Below are positions 63,888-64,000 of a stretch of 64,000 nucleotides of DNA, piece by piece. The notes under the pieces are model-generated. The model was given only the letters and a program-made list of their open reading frames with translations. It was not told the DNA's origin and made no database searches. The translations under genes were made by a program, and so were the position numbers. The stretch's first letter is position 1, and the number at the start of each line of letters is the position of its first letter. The stretch is from Luteibacter yeojuensis (GTDB lineage: Bacteria; Pseudomonadota; Gammaproteobacteria; Xanthomonadales; Rhodanobacteraceae): assembly GCF_000964085.1 (NCBI RefSeq), contig NZ_JZRB01000035.1, positions 1-64,000 on the forward strand. Direction: 5' to 3'.

Positions 63888-64000
63888 TTAGCTGGCCTGC
63901 TCGACCACTTCAAGGCCGAAGCCAGAAATGCCCACGAACCGGCGTGGCGTGCCCATGACGCGCAGCCGCTTCACGCCCAGGTCGGCGAGCACCTGCGCAC
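63888..64000 (-). CDS. RibBA/GTP cyclohydrolase II-like C-terminus (partial)
   Basis: Only the last 36 residues are in the window; the gene runs off the right edge. They read AQVLADLGVKRLRVMGTPRRF, then VGISGFGLEVVEQAS to the TAA. The SGFGLEVVE ending and LGVKRLRVM match the C-terminal tail of GTP cyclohydrolase II or the fused RibBA. Position before ribH supports a riboflavin gene. The full gene must be read outside this window. Confidence 0.75.
   Translation of the reverse strand, partial: AQVLADLGVKRLRVMGTPRRFVGISGFGLEVVEQAS

Noticed and set aside
62435-64000. FMN riboswitch for the riboflavin genes
   Set aside because: ribH is internal to the operon, with ldcA and ribBA upstream. No RFN-like conserved leader is visible in the window; any such element would lie beyond the right edge.

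Overview
The window is a high-GC chromosomal segment from a gammaproteobacterium of the Xanthomonadales, most likely Rhodanobacteraceae (Luteibacter/Dyella-like). This placement is an inference from gene content. It rests on a fused aspartokinase-diaminopimelate decarboxylase, the MurD2-MurL pair known from Xanthomonas, an Oar-like TonB-dependent receptor, a SUF-only Fe-S operon with an Rrf2 regulator, and many short intergenic palindromes that begin with GTAG or GTGG. No rRNA, tRNA, CRISPR array, phage gene or transposase is visible.

Layout. 1-2.2 kb: a LysR regulator divergent from a YeiH-type exporter, then a decayed regulator remnant. 2.3-7.9 kb: an unusual cluster with acyl carrier protein and ketosynthase on the plus strand, converging on ureohydrolase, GNAT_6 acyltransferase, class III aminotransferase and HAD phosphatase on the minus strand. 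This is the best candidate here for an undescribed biosynthetic system. 8-9.5 kb: MipA/OmpV outer-membrane protein and CPBP protease. 9.6-16.4 kb: the minus-strand suf operon sufR-B-(ACT protein)-C-D-S, followed by a GNAT and a Rieske ferredoxin. 16.5-18.3 kb: glnK-amtB behind a sigma-54 promoter with an NtrC-like site. 18.6-21.7 kb: a large Oar-like receptor. 21.75-22.7 kb: an inverted pair of repeats around a 43-residue ORF. 22.7-25.3 kb: a flavin amine oxidase, cytochrome c and RidA operon, all predicted to be exported. 25.4-27.1 kb: amgK-murU for peptidoglycan recycling.

27.1-31.9 kb: motAB, a PAS histidine kinase divergent from a lone receiver, and small proteins. 32-36.5 kb: tgt-yajC-secD-secF. 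36.6-38 kb: a FliK-like protein and an orphan FlhB C-terminal homologue. 38-43.3 kb: lysAC-murL-murD2, which supplies diaminopimelate/lysine and the D-Glu stem residue of peptidoglycan. 43.6-50 kb: APC permease, molybdenum hydroxylase pair (IorAB-like), methyltransferase and PHA depolymerase. 50-52.7 kb: SLC13-like transporter, GSGD-repeat DUF2807 protein and a His-rich periplasmic protein. 52.8-56.6 kb: gspN-hisN-nudE-cysQ-mazG. 56.6-59.4 kb: bioA, HCCA-isomerase-like protein and rsmE. 59.5-64 kb: aldo-keto reductase, then the riboflavin-linked operon ribBA(partial)-ldcA-ribH-nusB-thiL-pgpA.

Recurring themes are cell-wall synthesis and recycling (amgK, murU, murD2, murL, lysAC, ldcA), nitrogen control, Fe-S assembly, and tightly packed operons in which start and stop codons overlap by 4 nt (ATGA/GTGA). 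Several operon ends carry GTAG palindromes, and two genes take their TAG stop codon from such an element.
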